DNA of 64,000 bases from Ascarosepion bandense (taxonomy: Eukaryota; Mollusca; Cephalopoda; Sepiida; Sepiidae), in assembly GCA_037127315.1 (NCBI GenBank), contig JBBBDQ010001026.1, forward strand, positions 7,166,001 through 7,230,000, written 5' to 3'. Both the position numbers and the translations under genes were made by a program. Shown here piece after piece: positions 19,522-30,524 of the stretch (within the stretch, counting starts at the first letter, position 1; the number at the start of each line of letters is the position of its first letter). Below the pieces are notes generated by a model. It was not told the origin of the DNA, made no database searches, and saw nothing but the letters and a program-made list of their open reading frames with translations.

Positions 19522-19780
19522 TATATATTTCTTTAAAATATTTTTGGGGCTCATAAGCAATTTTTTAGTTTGTGTTGATAATATTTATTACTGCTGCTTT
19601 GTATACTATATTATTGGTTAAACATTTCAACTGATATTTTTTAATCGTCTGGACCTACCATCAATCACCATCATACAATAATTTAGTAGAGTGACTCATT
19701 AGGCAAATGTTTTCCGTTGACATGAAATAAAAAAGATTATAGTTAATCAATTGTTAAATCTCTTTTCAAGAACATTTGTG

Positions 19781-19816
<36 letters not shown>

Positions 19817-20410
19817 CTTTAAAATACTTTTGGGACTCATATGCAATGTTTTTTTGTTTTTGTTGATAATATTTATTACCACTGCTTTGTGTACTATATT
19901 ATTGGTTAAACATTTCAACGGATATTTTTTTAATCGTCTGGACCTACCATCAATCAACATAATACTTCTTCTCTCGCACTTCCCTCCTATGGAACTCGCT
20001 CCCATATTCTACAACCTCCAGAAATTTAAATGCAATGTCAATGCTCATCTACTAACCACTTGACTCTAGCCCTTCCCCCACCCCGTATATCCTTCCCTTT
20101 CTCTCCATCCTTGAAACTGTCATCACACCTGCATTCTCATCTTTCTATTGCTCCTTTCTAATTGGTTTGTACTCCTCTTATCTATCTTCTAATTAATCTT
20201 CTTTCAGTTATGTAGCCCCCCGCACATCAGTGGCATTTCCGACTTGCTCGGGGTGAAATGATTAAAAAAAATAAATAAATAAAGAATACAATAATTTAGT
20301 AGAGTGATTCATTAGTTGTTTGCCTCCTTAGGCAAACGTATTCCGTTGACATGATTATAGTTAATCAATTGTTAAATCTCTTTTTAAGAACATCTGTGCA
20401 CTATATTGTG
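19522..20410 (+). repeat. Direct duplication of about 270 bp, second copy split by LINE-B
   Basis: The unit TTTCTTTAAAATATTTTTGG ... AAGAACATTTGTGCACTATA (19,522-19,783) recurs from 19,809. The second copy is interrupted after CATCAATCAACATAATAC by a LINE-B tail and resumes at about 20,288 with AATACAATAATTTAGTAGAG. A (TA)n run lies between the copies. Confidence 0.75.
19966..20287 (+). mobile_element. LINE-B 3' fragment with possible target duplication
   Basis: It contains TTCTTCTCTCGCACTTCCC, FKCNVNAHLLTT coding end, the 3' UTR and GCTCGGGGTGAAATGATT plus A-rich tail. Comparison with the uninterrupted duplicate at 19,522 shows AATAC on both sides, consistent with a short target-site duplication. 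Confidence 0.75.
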
Positions 20411-20439
20411 GAATGCAATTAATCTATTTTAGACATAAG

Positions 20440-20900
20440 TCTAGCATTCGTCCATGAATTGAATATTACATATTACTCTCATTGATGCTATATTCCTTTT
20501 GAGCGTATTTAGCTGTTCTTGCAAAGGAGTATCTGCAAAGTTATCTGTTCTCAAATTTCCTCTTAGCTTCATTTTTTTCTCCACCGCTAGAGCGTGACAT
20601 CCCTCTACGTTATTTAAGAAAGATTGGATTAGGTCAAGCAGGCGACCGGTAATACCGTAACCTCGTTGTTTGCATAGGAGGCCAGAGAGCCAAACCCTGT
20701 CGAAAGACTTGGAGATGTCCAGAGCAACCGCGCGAGCCTGGTCAAACTCATCAAGGGCCTGTAGCATGTATTCCATTACGGTTGTTAGAAGGTCGGCCTT
20801 GGACCTGGCAAAGCTGAATCCATATTGCCTGCCAGAGAAGAGTTTGTGGGCAGTGAGATGATGAACTATTTCAGCATTGATTATGGCCTCGAATACTTTC
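20440..20900 (-). mobile_element. LINE-B reverse transcriptase segment, inverted
   Basis: The minus-strand frame 20,441-20,776 plus upstream codons reads GRQYGFSFARSKADLLTTV, then ARAVALDISKSFDRVWLSGL (RT motif A with D and FDRVW) and YGITGRLLDLIQSFL. This is the 5' portion of the RT. It abuts a forward LINE-B 3' segment at about 20,901. Confidence 0.7.
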
Positions 20901-21230
20901 CCGAATATCGATTTTGATGAACTTTCCTCTTTCGTACGTAGAATTTATGAATTAATGCGCAGTACTAAATTGTCGACAAGGTCTCGTTACTTTACAAATA
21001 TAAATGCTAGATGTAACCTTAAATTCTATGCTCCCAGTTTCTTCTCTCGCATTTCTCTCTTGGGGAAGAATCTTTTAGCTTCTTTGCTTCACAGTCAAGT
21101 TTAACTTTTGAACATTTAAATGCAATGTCAATCGTTATCATCTGTTTTCTCTCTTCCAATTCTTTTATTGTTCTCTCACTTTTGATAATATTTTATATTC
21201 ATGTTCTTTCACACTCGTATTAAAATCTCG
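20901..21230 (+). mobile_element. LINE-B 3' segment joined to inverted 5' part
   Basis: The frame 20,877-21,104 reads DELSSFVRRIYELMRSTKLS and FFSRISLLGKN, aligning with the C terminus of the copy at 42,432-42,650. The 3' UTR follows. Together with 20,440-20,900 it forms one insertion whose 5' part is inverted. Confidence 0.65.
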
Positions 21231-21437
21231 TTTTAATACATCTTTTTATTTGAGAAAATTCGAGAAAATTTCTTAGTGTTTCTGTGTCATTCTATTAACT
21301 TGGAAAAAGCATGAATTACATCTTGAGAGACTCAAAATCGATATTATTTTGATACAATATATTTATGGTCTTGAAAACAGCGGATAAAATGGGTTGACGA
21401 CATCACTGAGTGAACTGAAAAATTGTTCTCAAATGTT
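21231..21437. other. No gene recognised
   Basis: AT-rich spacer without supported features. Confidence 0.45.
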
Positions 21438-21633
21438 AAGACAGTGATTCCCAGGCTTTTTCTTCTTGTCCGCATTTTCGGAATTAAAATTTGCTCACAC
21501 CTCACCAAATTTAATATGATAAAAATTACATTATCTATGTTTTACTTTTTAATGTAATTTTTATCATATTAAATTTGGTAAGGTGTGAGCAAGAAGAAAA
21601 AGCCTGGGAATCACTGTCTTAACATTTGAGAGG
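21438..21633. mobile_element. Foldback MITE, hAT-like termini
   Basis: The outer arms AAATGTTAAGACAGTGATTC... pair with ...GAATCACTGTCTTAACATTT, and the inner arms TGCTCACACCTCACCAAATT pair with AATTTGGTAAGGTGTGAGCA. The left arm alone carries 23 extra bases. The embedded CAGTGATTCCCAGGC resembles a hAT terminal repeat. No coding sequence is present. Confidence 0.65.
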
Positions 21634-22097
21634 TATAAAGGGAGATAATCACGAATTCGGAGTCAGAACATTATCTCATCTAATATGCAAAAACCTAGTT
21701 ACTATTTATTTATATTTCTGAGATGAGGTAGATGAGGGTTATAGGGATATAACTCATGACTTCCAAAAGAGTCAATACTACGCAAGGGATGAGAATGACA
21801 TACCCTAGTTACTATATTTACAACACTTTATATAATGCAAAAACATCACAAAGATTGTATCGGTCAAAAATTATTTTTAGCTATTTATACTCGTATTTAG
21901 GCCTGTAATTAAAAGTAAGCAATGATAATATTTTCAATTTTTAAATCCTCACCACATTAATATGATAAAAATTACATTAAAAATAAAACATAGCGAGAGG
22001 TATAAAGCGAGCTAATCTCGAATTCGTAGTGAGAACATTATCTCATCTAATATGCAAAACCCTAGTTACTATTTATTTATATTTCTGAGATGAGGTA
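21632..22097 (+). repeat. Two nested direct repeats left of the 108-bp array
   Basis: A unit of about 100 bp (GAGAGGTATAAAG ... CCTAGTTACTATTTATTTAT) occurs at 21,632-21,732 and 21,995-22,097. Between them, 21,738-21,952 (ATAACTCATGACTTCCAAAA ... TTTTCAATTTTTAAATC) is repeated on the far side of the array at 23,281-23,488. Confidence 0.7.
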
Positions 22098-23000
22098 GTA
22101 TTTACAGTATTTACGTTATTCGGACTATTGTCCTCATCTTTGTTGCCATTTCTACGACGTTTAATAATAGATCATTCTATTTGTCTATATTTCTGAGATG
22201 AGGTAGTATTTACAGTATTTACATTATTCGGACTATTGTCCTCATCTTTGTTGCCATTTGTACGACCTTTAATAACAGATCATTCTATTTGTCTATATTT
22301 CTGAGATGAGGTAGTATTTACAGTATTTACATTATTCGGACTATTGTCCTCATCTTTGTACGACCTTTAATAATAGATCATTCTATTTGTCTATATTTCT
22401 GAGATGAGGTAGTATTTACAGTATTTACATTATTCGGACTATTGTCCTCATCTTTGTTGCCATTTGTACGACGTTTAATAATAGATCATTCTATTTGTCT
22501 ATATTTCTGAGATGAGGTAGTATTTACAGTATTTACATTATTCGTACTATTGTCCTCATCTTTGTTGCCATTTCTACGACGTTTAATAATAGATCATTCT
22601 ATTTGTCTATTTTTCTGAGATGAGGTAGTATTTACAGTATTTACATTATTCGGACTATTATCCTAATCATTGTTGCCATTTGTACGACGTTTAATAATAG
22701 ATCATTCTATTTGTCTATATTTCTGAGATGAAGTTGTATTTACAGTATTTACATTGTTCGGACTATTGTCCTCATCTTTGTTGCCATTTGTACGACGTTT
22801 AATAATAGATCATTCTATTTGTCTATATTTCTTAGATGAGGTAGTATTTACAGTATTTACATTATTCGGACTATTGTCCACATCTTTGTTGCCATTTGTA
22901 CGACCTTTAATAATAGATCATTCTATTTGTCTATATTTCTGAGATGAGGTAGTATTTACAGTATTTACATTATTCGGACTATTGTCCTCATCTTTGTTGC
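22083..23000 (-). repeat. 108-bp tandem array, about nine units
   Basis: The unit begins CTGAGATGAGGTAGTATTTA and includes TTCGGACTATTGTCCTCATC and GCCATTTGTACGACG. Starts fall near 22,085, 22,193, 22,300, 22,400, 22,508, 22,616, 22,725, 22,832 and 22,940. Because 108 is a multiple of three, frames run far on both strands, but every unit has an in-frame stop (GAATGA) on the minus strand. The unit derives from the flank of the Penelope-like sequence at 23,006-23,150. Confidence 0.85.
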
Positions 23001-23150
23001 CATTTGTACTACATTTCGGCCGTTGTGCGCTCCGGCCTTCTTCAGATACTAGAAATTTCGAACCGAACCCTTTATTACACTTACTGGGGTATATCATTCT
23101 CGTCCCATGCTTAGCAATGCCTCTTTTGGAAGTCATGTGTTATCTTCCTC
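23001..23150 (-). mobile_element. Penelope-like terminal fragment with hammerhead-like core
   Basis: On the minus strand it reads GGGTTCGGTTCGAAATTTC, then CTGAAGA, a GGCC/GGCC stem, GAAA and GTAC (23,006-23,045). Related fragments lie at 30,293-30,500 and 40,865-41,125. The core fits CTGANGA...GAAA, but I could not pair stem I. The Penelope assignment is inference from known hammerheads in such elements. Confidence 0.45.
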
Positions 23151-23280
23151 TAACCCTGTAATATGAACCCTGGCAAAAGAGTTGCTGGACATTAGATTAG
23201 TTAGTTCCTGTGACTTGACCCAAAGATTTGTGAGTTCAATACCAGGCTACAGCAGTGGCGAACAAGTAACTTACAATGTT

Positions 23281-23488
23281 AGAGGGAGATAACTCATGAT
23301 TTCCAAATGAGGCATAACTACGCAATGGATGAGAATTACATACCCTAGTTACTATATTTTCAACACTTTATATAATGCAAAAAATATTATATCGGTCTAT
23401 AATTATTTATAAATATTTATACTAGTATTTATGTCTGTAATTAAAAAGAAGTGATAATAGTATTTTCAATTTTTAAATCATATTTGTT
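23281..23488 (+). repeat. Right copy of array-flanking direct repeat
   Basis: It matches 21,738-21,952 (ATAACTCATGATTTCC ... ACATACCCTAGTTACTATAT ... TTTTCAATTTTTAAATCATA). The two copies bracket the 108-bp array and the Penelope-like fragment. Confidence 0.7.
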
Positions 23489-23574
23489 TTGGCATATAAA
23501 TTTCCAAGACTGTTTCGAAATCTTTGACTGTCTCTTATTCATTTTGCCTTACCTGCCATCCTCTTCCTCCGCAC

Positions 23575-23608
23575 CTGTGAGGCGCGCCCCACCGTTTGGG
23601 AACTACTA
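23575..23608 (-). mobile_element. hAT-like terminal inverted repeat fragment
   Basis: GAGGCGCGCCCCACCGTTTG followed by GGAACTACT resembles the right end of a hAT element. It may pair with the CAGTGATTCCCAGG end at 21,448, which would define an element of about 2.1 kb. No 8-bp target duplication is visible, so this is tentative. Confidence 0.35.
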
Positions 23609-23849
23609 AAATAGGACCCAATGATCAGATGTTGTGCTAAACAGTGACCCTACGACCTCACCAGGTCATACGACTAAGGATGATGATAATGTTGCTGATT
23701 AAAGGCTTGTGACATTGTCTTAGAGGGAAAAAAGTTTTCTTAGAAATATATGCACACAAATCCGATGAATTCTTCTCTTCCTGTTAACGAAGCAAATTCT
23801 GACAAATGAAATTTTGATTGACAAGCTCCTGTCTCGCTTTTATTGTCTG

Positions 23850-24345
23850 AGTCAGTGTAAACATTCGTTTAATTAACGCTTCCAGAGAGGAGCTAAATGT
23901 CTCTGTCGCCCAGATTAAAGACGCTTACAAATATTTAGAAACTCACTTGGAAAAATATTATCCTTGACTCAACATCTATATTTCCTCCTCGCTTACGAAA
24001 AGTAAAAACGAACATTTGAAAGGAAGGAAAAAAAATACGCTTACTTCTTTCAATCACGCACCGAAAAACAAATTATACAATTAATCAGATTTGTTATTTT
24101 TTAATCGTGTATGAGATGGAAGTTGTAGCCAAACAGAAGAAAGAAACTACGAATTTATGTACCTCCGCTCAATTGACAAAAAATAAATCAGCATGTCTTT
24201 ATGTTAAATTAATAAAAACAACGTTTTATCATCAAAATGTTTATGCTATTATTAATTCTTCCTAATACGTTCGAAATTTTGATTGAAATTTCATTTTTTG
24301 TTTTCGTCAGCTATGTTTACGTAACACGACTATTCACAAAATTAG
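23850..24345 (-). repeat. Long inverted-repeat arm, copy 1
   Basis: It matches the complement of 30,525-31,106 with many small differences (for example GCACCGAAAAACAAATTATAC here and its complement near 30,890). There is no open frame across it. Arm spacing is about 6.2 kb. The family is unknown. Confidence 0.7.
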
Positions 24346-25075
24346 TCGGTTGAGTAAAATGATTTTGGGGCGAGTAAATTTTCCCTTGCGCTCGACCGCC
24401 GGTCCAGTGATTTCTTTTGAAAATCTCAAAGGTTGCTCCTAGCAGATTTGTGTCGGAACGGAAAACGTTCCTTTCCGAAAACCGAAACATATTTCTCCTA
24501 CGTTTTGTAATCGATCGGTAATCGAATTGATATAGATTTTAACAGTCAAAAGCAATTAGAATCCGATCTGATCAAACGGAAAAGGATTTCGGCAAAAGAA
24601 ATCAATAAGCAAGCGAAATATTTGACAACTGAAGCCATGTTGTGTTTTGCATTTTTTCTTTTTCCTTTTTTTTAGAAAACCAACTCACTGATGAAAATAC
24701 TGTGAATCACAGGTCTATGAAAATAAATGACTCACCGTTAACTTCCCCTCAAAATGACTGCCGTCAAAATGTGAACGACATGAAAAAAAAGGGCAAATAA
24801 AAACATAAAACCGAAACTGCGCCCTCAAATATCCAGTTAGAAGAAATTACTTTTGTTTCATGCTTCCTAACAGGTTAGAAAGAAACACTTTCGATAATTG
24901 TTTTTTTTTTAGATAAGACATTTCAATACACGTCAATCTGGAGACACAGATGAATATATTAAAAAAATACACACCCTAGCCCTTGAGAGAATCAAAAAGA
25001 ATTTGAGGTCGGTTTTTTAAAAGTAGATATCACATGATTGCGAAGAAGAACTTTACGTAAATAACGCCATACTAC
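24346..25075. other. No gene recognised
   Basis: 24,346-24,440 (GAGTAAA...CTCGACCGC...AATCTCAAAGG) is partly shared with 31,325-31,440, next to the other inverted-repeat arm. The rest is AT-rich with poly-A and poly-T runs. Confidence 0.45.
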
Positions 25076-25352
25076 TTCAGTCCGTTAAGTGACATACGTG
25101 ATGCAACATCATGGCATGTTTCAAAAGAGACATGACTAGCTGGGCAATAAGTTACTATTACTTTCTGCTGTAGACTGGTTGCCAACCAAGGCTATAGAAA
25201 CCAAACGGTCTAATTATTTGATGCATAGCTGAAGGGAAGAGACAGATTAATATTTTTCCCGGGCGTATTTGCGCGTAAGTGAATGTAACGAGTTGAATTA
25301 GAATTCGAAATCTGAGATCTGAGTTCGATATCTAATGCATCACAAAAAACAT
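25076..25352 (-). mobile_element. SINE-1, near full length, diverged
   Basis: Body blocks GGTTTCTATAGCCTTGG and CAGTCTACAGCAGAAAG are recognisable. The head is damaged around the A and B boxes, and the tail hairpin is degraded. Confidence 0.65.
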
Positions 25353-25485
25353 CCGTCATACTACCTGTACTATATTAATTAATTGTGTGTTGAGCCGGCA
25401 ACATTTTCGGAAGAAATGATAATAAATATCTGTTGCACCTTAAGCTAGGAAATCTTCAAATAGGCTTGCCGAAATTTTCAGTATG

Positions 25486-25700
25486 TGCGTTGTGGTGCAG
25501 TGGATATCGGCTCGGAACAAGAAATCAGGTATCCGAGTTCGAATTCCAGTTGAATTTCTTACATTCATTTACTTGCAATTACCCTCGGGAAAGGTATTAA
25601 TCCGTCTCTTCTCTCTAGTTAGGGCTTAAATATCAGGACAGCTTGGGTTCTATAGCCTTGGTGGGCAAACAATGTACTGCTGCAAAATGAGACCTTGCTG
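25486..25700 (+). mobile_element. SINE-1, tRNA head and body
   Basis: It starts GTGCGTTGTGGTGCAGTGGA, with B-box-like GAGTTCGAATTCC, then the conserved body to GGGTTCTATAGCCTTGG. The 3' tail is truncated after about 215 bp. Confidence 0.75.
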
Positions 25701-26253
25701 CTAATCTAGTTCGATCTTCAGTGGCATTGTGCCAGACTAACAAAAGGCGCGCTTCTAAGAAATCATAGACTGCTAACTAATCCTGCCGTAGGGATAGCAG
25801 CGGTTCGCGTATCTACTGATCCCTGATTTTGTGGGGTGAAAATATATATTTTTCTACATCTTATTTTGGCTTTCTGAAAAATTTCAAGGTGTTGTTAGAG
25901 TTCTAAAATTTTGATCTACATCTAAACGTAACTCCCGTCGAGCTAGACTGTAAAATGCAGACGCTAAGTCGAATCTATCAAAGAAACAAATGCTTACGTA
26001 ACGTCCACCCTCGTCCATTTTATAGACATTCATATGCTTTCATATAACAGAATATTCGTCCCCTGAACCAAATATGAGTAACATACATAACAAAATTGTG
26101 TAAATGGATGACAAATCAGCGATTGGGAAAGATAGTAAAACAGAAAATACTGCGTATAACTAAAAATAATAATAATAATAAGAGGTAACTATGATCGTCC
26201 ACGTTCTGAAGGGACACGGCTCGTTAAAATATTTCAAGCTCCTTACATACCTA
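25701..26253. other. No gene recognised
   Basis: A stretch with average composition and a short (AAT)n run near 26,166-26,180. No supported feature. Confidence 0.45.
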
Positions 26254-26578
26254 CGTGCGTTGTGGTGCAGTGGAGGGATGTGCGTTGTGTTGCAGTGGAT
26301 ATCGACTCGGAACAGGAAATCGGGGAGCCGAGTTCGAATTCCAATTGAATTCCTTGCGTCCACTTAGTCACAAATACTCTGAGGAAAGATATTAATCTGT
26401 CTCTTCCCTCCGGTTATGGGTTAAATAATAGGACAAATTGGGTTCTATAGCCTTGGCTGGCAACCAGTCTACCGCAGAATGCAATGGCAACCTACTGCGG
26501 GATAACCTTCTGCCCAGTCAGTCTTGTCTCGAAAGAGACATGATCGCCAAAAAGCGTATGCCACTTAACTGACTGACA
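26254..26578 (+). mobile_element. SINE-1, full length with duplicated head start
   Basis: The first about 27 bp of the head occur twice (TGCGTTGTGGTGCAGTGGAG, then TGCGTTGTGTTGCAGTGGAT). The unit then runs through B box, body and tail hairpin to CACTTAACTGACTGAC. The partial head duplication may reflect template jumping. Confidence 0.8.
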
Positions 26579-26689
26579 TACCTATGATAGCGATTTTCCT
26601 AATTCACTTGATCCACAGAGTTGGTATATTTAGTTTAACATAATTTATGAAAGCCCATTTTTCTCCAGTGCGCTTTTAAATTCATTGTA

Positions 26690-27140
26690 ATTTTCTTTCT
26701 ATTTGATTCACTGCCATTGGAGGAAAAATACTGCGGTCTGATTTACTGTTTAACCCACAGCTAAGGGAAAATAGATCTATTCCTTTCTCAAGATTATTAA
26801 AGCAAAGTATAGGAGCCAATACTTCTTCAGACTGGTTTTGAATTCAGTGTAGGTTTTCTTGTAGACCAGCTAATAAGCCCAGTCTACATTCCAGTCTACC
26901 TCATTATTTACAAAAGTTTGAATTTAGATTTTTCTTTTTCTTAGATTCATTTTTATTCGGTGAAAGTGAGCTCTGTCTGCTTTGCTATTTAACCCATAGC
27001 TTTGGGGAGGCGGATCTATCCCTTTTTCAAGGGTATTCGTTAAAAGTGAACGGAATAGAGTCGGTCAGAATTTGAACTCTGCTTGACGATTTTCACACAG
27101 CACCAATAACCTTTAAACTACATCTGTTACGCTACCTGAA
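26690..27140 (-). mobile_element. Old SINE-1-related sequence, partly duplicated
   Basis: Two weak copies of the SINE-1 middle (TTTAACCCACAGCTAAGG near 26,750 and TTTAACCCATAGCTTTGG near 26,985) are present. The second extends to a B-box-like GAGTTCAAATTC and a head-like end. Divergence is high. Confidence 0.45.
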
Positions 27141-28070
27141 TATGCCTTCATACTGTTATCTCCAGTTCTAACAGCTCGATGGAGAAGACGCCAGTCGAGC
27201 ACAAATGCTGAGAAAAAATATTCTTGGATTTTAATATAATGAGTTTTCACAAATCCATTCCGACTTTCTTGGATTCTTTCCGTTTATGCGTTTTTTTAAA
27301 TAAATTTCGTATTCATCCTTTTCTGTTTTTCAGGAAGACTCCAGCGATAAACGGCATTTTTAAAGCTGTAAGATATATCAAGAAATAAGAAAACCGTTTA
27401 AAACAACGAATGACAGAAAAAAAAAAAAGGGAAAAATACTCAGGGACCAATCTTATTCCAATATCTCTAAAACTAAATCGCCAATCTTAAATTTCGGCCG
27501 AATATTGAGAGCCACAATATTTTTTTTTCGTTTTGATTCTGAACTACTATTTCTGCTTTTTGTTTTCATTTAACCAATCCTTTCTTCCCTGAATCTGAAT
27601 TTTATACATTTCATATATCATTTTAATTTATTTGTCTTTAAATCGCTACGTGATTGTGAATGCATTTCGTTTTTCGTTTTAGTTTATTTTCGAATATTTG
27701 CTTTTTAATGTCGGGTTTTAATTTTTCTTTTCTATATCAGATATCCTTATATCTAATCGACCCCACACAATGACTACCGGACAGGAATTCATGAATATAT
27801 CAATACAGTCGCAAACCTAGAGAACATCCCGGGTGTTTGCGGTAATCGATTGTTATTTATGCATGTGCTGACTTCTGGTGGCCTTGTGTCTGGCATTTAT
27901 TTATTATAATTAATGGCTTTCTCTGATTGGATCGATAGGACGAAAAATGCACGTCGAAAGAAATTCAAGATTCATGATCCCCTTATCAATGTGTCGGCTT
28001 CGTTTCTCTTTCTTTTTTTTAATGAAGTGGCTTGACTTGGTATACCAATTCAAAGCACCTCTTCGAATGC
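27141..28070. other. No gene recognised
   Basis: AT-rich DNA with homopolymer runs (27,415-27,435). Small frames lack motifs. Confidence 0.5.
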
Positions 28071-28074
28071 ATAT

Positions 28075-28075
28075 A

Positions 28076-28130
<55 letters not shown>

Positions 28131-28141
28131 CCAGTCTGTTC

Positions 28142-28207
<66 letters not shown>

Positions 28208-28392
28208 AAGAAGAGAAGCTGAAAATATCACCCAAGAATGTATTATTAAAATATCAAGCTTTTTATCTATCAATCGACTGATGTATCTATCTCAGTCTGT
28301 TCATATCTATCTATTTATCTATCTAGCTATGCATCTCAGTCTGTTTTAACTATCTATCTATCTATCTAGCTATGTATCTCAGTCTGTTTTAA

Positions 28393-28466
<74 letters not shown>

Positions 28467-28569
28467 GAACATAGTTATCTATCATTGTATCTATCACCCC
28501 AGAATGTATTATTAAAATATCAAGCTTTTTATCTATCAATCGATCGATCTATCTATCTTAGTCTGTTCA

Positions 28570-28623
<54 letters not shown>

Positions 28624-28635
28624 ACAACCTTTCCG

Positions 28636-28686
<51 letters not shown>

Positions 28687-28690
28687 GTCA
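28075..28690. repeat. (TCTA)n microsatellite cluster
   Basis: Several TCTA tracts are interrupted by a repeated non-simple block (CAGAATGTATTATTAAAATA ... CAGTCTGTTCAT) at about 28,230-28,300 and 28,495-28,570. The cluster therefore grew partly by segmental duplication. Translations such as YLSIYLS are artefacts. Confidence 0.95.
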
Positions 28691-28719
28691 GCTGTTTCAA
28701 ATTTATCTAACTGGCTTTT

Positions 28720-29170
28720 TTTTTCATTTATAGTATCATTTCACAAGTTTAAGAGAATATTTTTTCATTCTTCTTCTTGTTTTCTGTCTTTCTTTTTCAA
28801 TCTCCTTTATCTTTCTTTTTCACTTAATCTCTTTCGTTTTCTCTCTCTTTCTCTCTCTCTCTCTCTCTGTCTCTTGTTCTTACACATTTTCTTCCGTCTA
28901 TTTTTAAGTTATTCTTATTGTATTTTTTCCTTCTTCCTTACCTTCTTTCTTTAATTCTTTCTTCCGCTCTTCCTTTGTTTCTTATTCCTTCTTTCCTTTT
29001 TTTCTGTATTTTTCTGTATATGCATCTTTTCTATCTTTCTTATGAAACATGTTTTCGTATTTTCGTATTTTTTCTTTCTTTTTTATATTTTTTTCTCTTT
29101 GCTCCTCCGCTTTATCTTTCCTTTCTTCCATTTTGATTCGCATTTTTTTCTTTTTTCCGTTTTATCTCTG
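28720..29170. repeat. Polypyrimidine tract
   Basis: Almost only C and T on the plus strand for about 450 bp, with a (CT)n core near 28,840-28,870. Overlapping F/L/S-rich frames reflect composition. Confidence 0.8.
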
Positions 29171-30292
29171 TAAATTTTCTTTATTCCCTTACTGTTTGCA
29201 AAAAACAAAAACAATAGAAAGACAATGGCAATAAGGCCCTATAAAATATTACTGTTTCTTCGCAGACCAAACAAGAAAGGAAAAGATCATTTTAAAGTTC
29301 GTCCGCCCATGTAACAAACTGCATAAAAAGAATCAAAATTCAAAATCTGAATTTCAATGGAATGGAAATTCAATTCAGTCTTCCTTTGTAAACAATCTGT
29401 GCCTTGACTGTCCAATTTGAAGGTCCTTCGTTTTCAGATAATTTTTCTTTCCTCTTATTTATTTGACATTTTTTCTCTTTTCCTTGGATTCTTAAAATCT
29501 TTTCTTTCTCACTTCACATTCATTTTCTTATAAAACCATTTATTTATGCCGTCGTTTTCTCTCGTTCATGCCTTCATTCTTTCATTACTTTGTAGCGAAT
29601 AAGAAATTCATTAAAATCCACCTTCTTCACTTTTTACAAAAATTCACAATGAAATGTGAAATCCTGGTTTTCGCAAATAGAAAAAGGATTGACCATGCGC
29701 TTAACGAAAACGTCGAAACCAGATTTCGGAAGTAGGTGTTAAAATGTTTTTGACGAATGGGAGCGACTTGCAAGATCAAAAAGGACTTCGCGAGTAAGTG
29801 CGAAAAATCTAGACTACAATAAAAGGACTTCATCAACGTCAGTCAGTCAGAGTCACAAATGGGAGCCACGTGACAAACATCTACAATGTCACTTCAACTT
29901 CAAGCGACTCGGACATTGACCTCTTTCTCTCTCTCCATATCTATTTCAACAATTACTACTACGAACATTTTGTATGAATTCTACCCTTAACTTCTTATTA
30001 ATGTTTCTAACTGCACATTAACTTCTACGACTTGTTATTCATTCCCTTTTAATAAATTACTATTTTAACATAGAAAATGTATATTTTATTCTTACACTAT
30101 TCCATACTATTGCCGAATAACAACCTACTGATGAAAACCTTCTAATAATAATTCTGCTGATAATGCTATATAATTATTCTAAGCTGTAGGGAGTTCGGTT
30201 AAGTCTGACACAAGGCCGAATGGATTAAAAATTAACCAGCTCCCTACGCTTCAACAATTCTTTCTTTAAAATATTTTGAATTTTTAAAAATA
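29171..30292. other. No gene recognised; one hairpin
   Basis: A hairpin at about 30,186-30,248 has arms GTAGGGAGTTCGGTTAA and TTAACCAGCTCCCTAC and could be a tiny MITE. The rest shows nothing supported. Confidence 0.45.
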
Positions 30293-30500
30293 TTCGTCTA
30301 TACTTCTGAGATGAAGTAGTATTTACATTATTTACACTTTTCGGACTATCGTCCTCATCTTTATTGCCATTATTACGACGTTTCGGCTGTTGCACGCTCC
30401 GGCCTTTGTCAGGTGCTAGGAGATTTGAACCGAACCCTTTATTTCGATTCGTGCATACAGGCGTTGGTTAGTTCCAGTGACTTGACCCAAAGAGTTCTGT
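30293..30500 (-). mobile_element. Penelope-like terminal fragment with hammerhead-like core
   Basis: It matches 23,001-23,150 and one unit of the 108-bp array. The minus strand at about 30,372-30,413 reads CTGACAA, GGCC...GCC, GAAAC, GTCGTA. The core has one change (G8 to A). Stem I is not evident. Confidence 0.45.
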
Positions 30501-30524
30501 TGTATACATGCCTGCATTTTCTTA

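Noticed and set aside
22754..22942. Long periodic open frame across the 108-bp array
   Set aside because: The unit length is a multiple of three, so any frame free of stops in one unit stays open. The opposite-strand frame that resembles NGNKDEDNSPNNVNTVNTTS has an in-frame TGA in every unit.
22083..23000. CRISPR-like regular array
   Set aside because: Repeats are contiguous, with no unique spacers, and the surrounding DNA is eukaryotic repeat sequence.
24346..24440. Operator-like GAGTAAA repeats
   Set aside because: They belong to sequence shared with 31,325-31,440 at the edge of a dispersed repeat; no regulatory reading is supported.
28075..28733. YLSIYLS-type repetitive proteins
   Set aside because: They are direct translations of (TCTA)n.
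28685..29234. Four overlapping F/L/S-rich frames with apparent membrane segments
   Set aside because: Composition artefact of the polypyrimidine tract.
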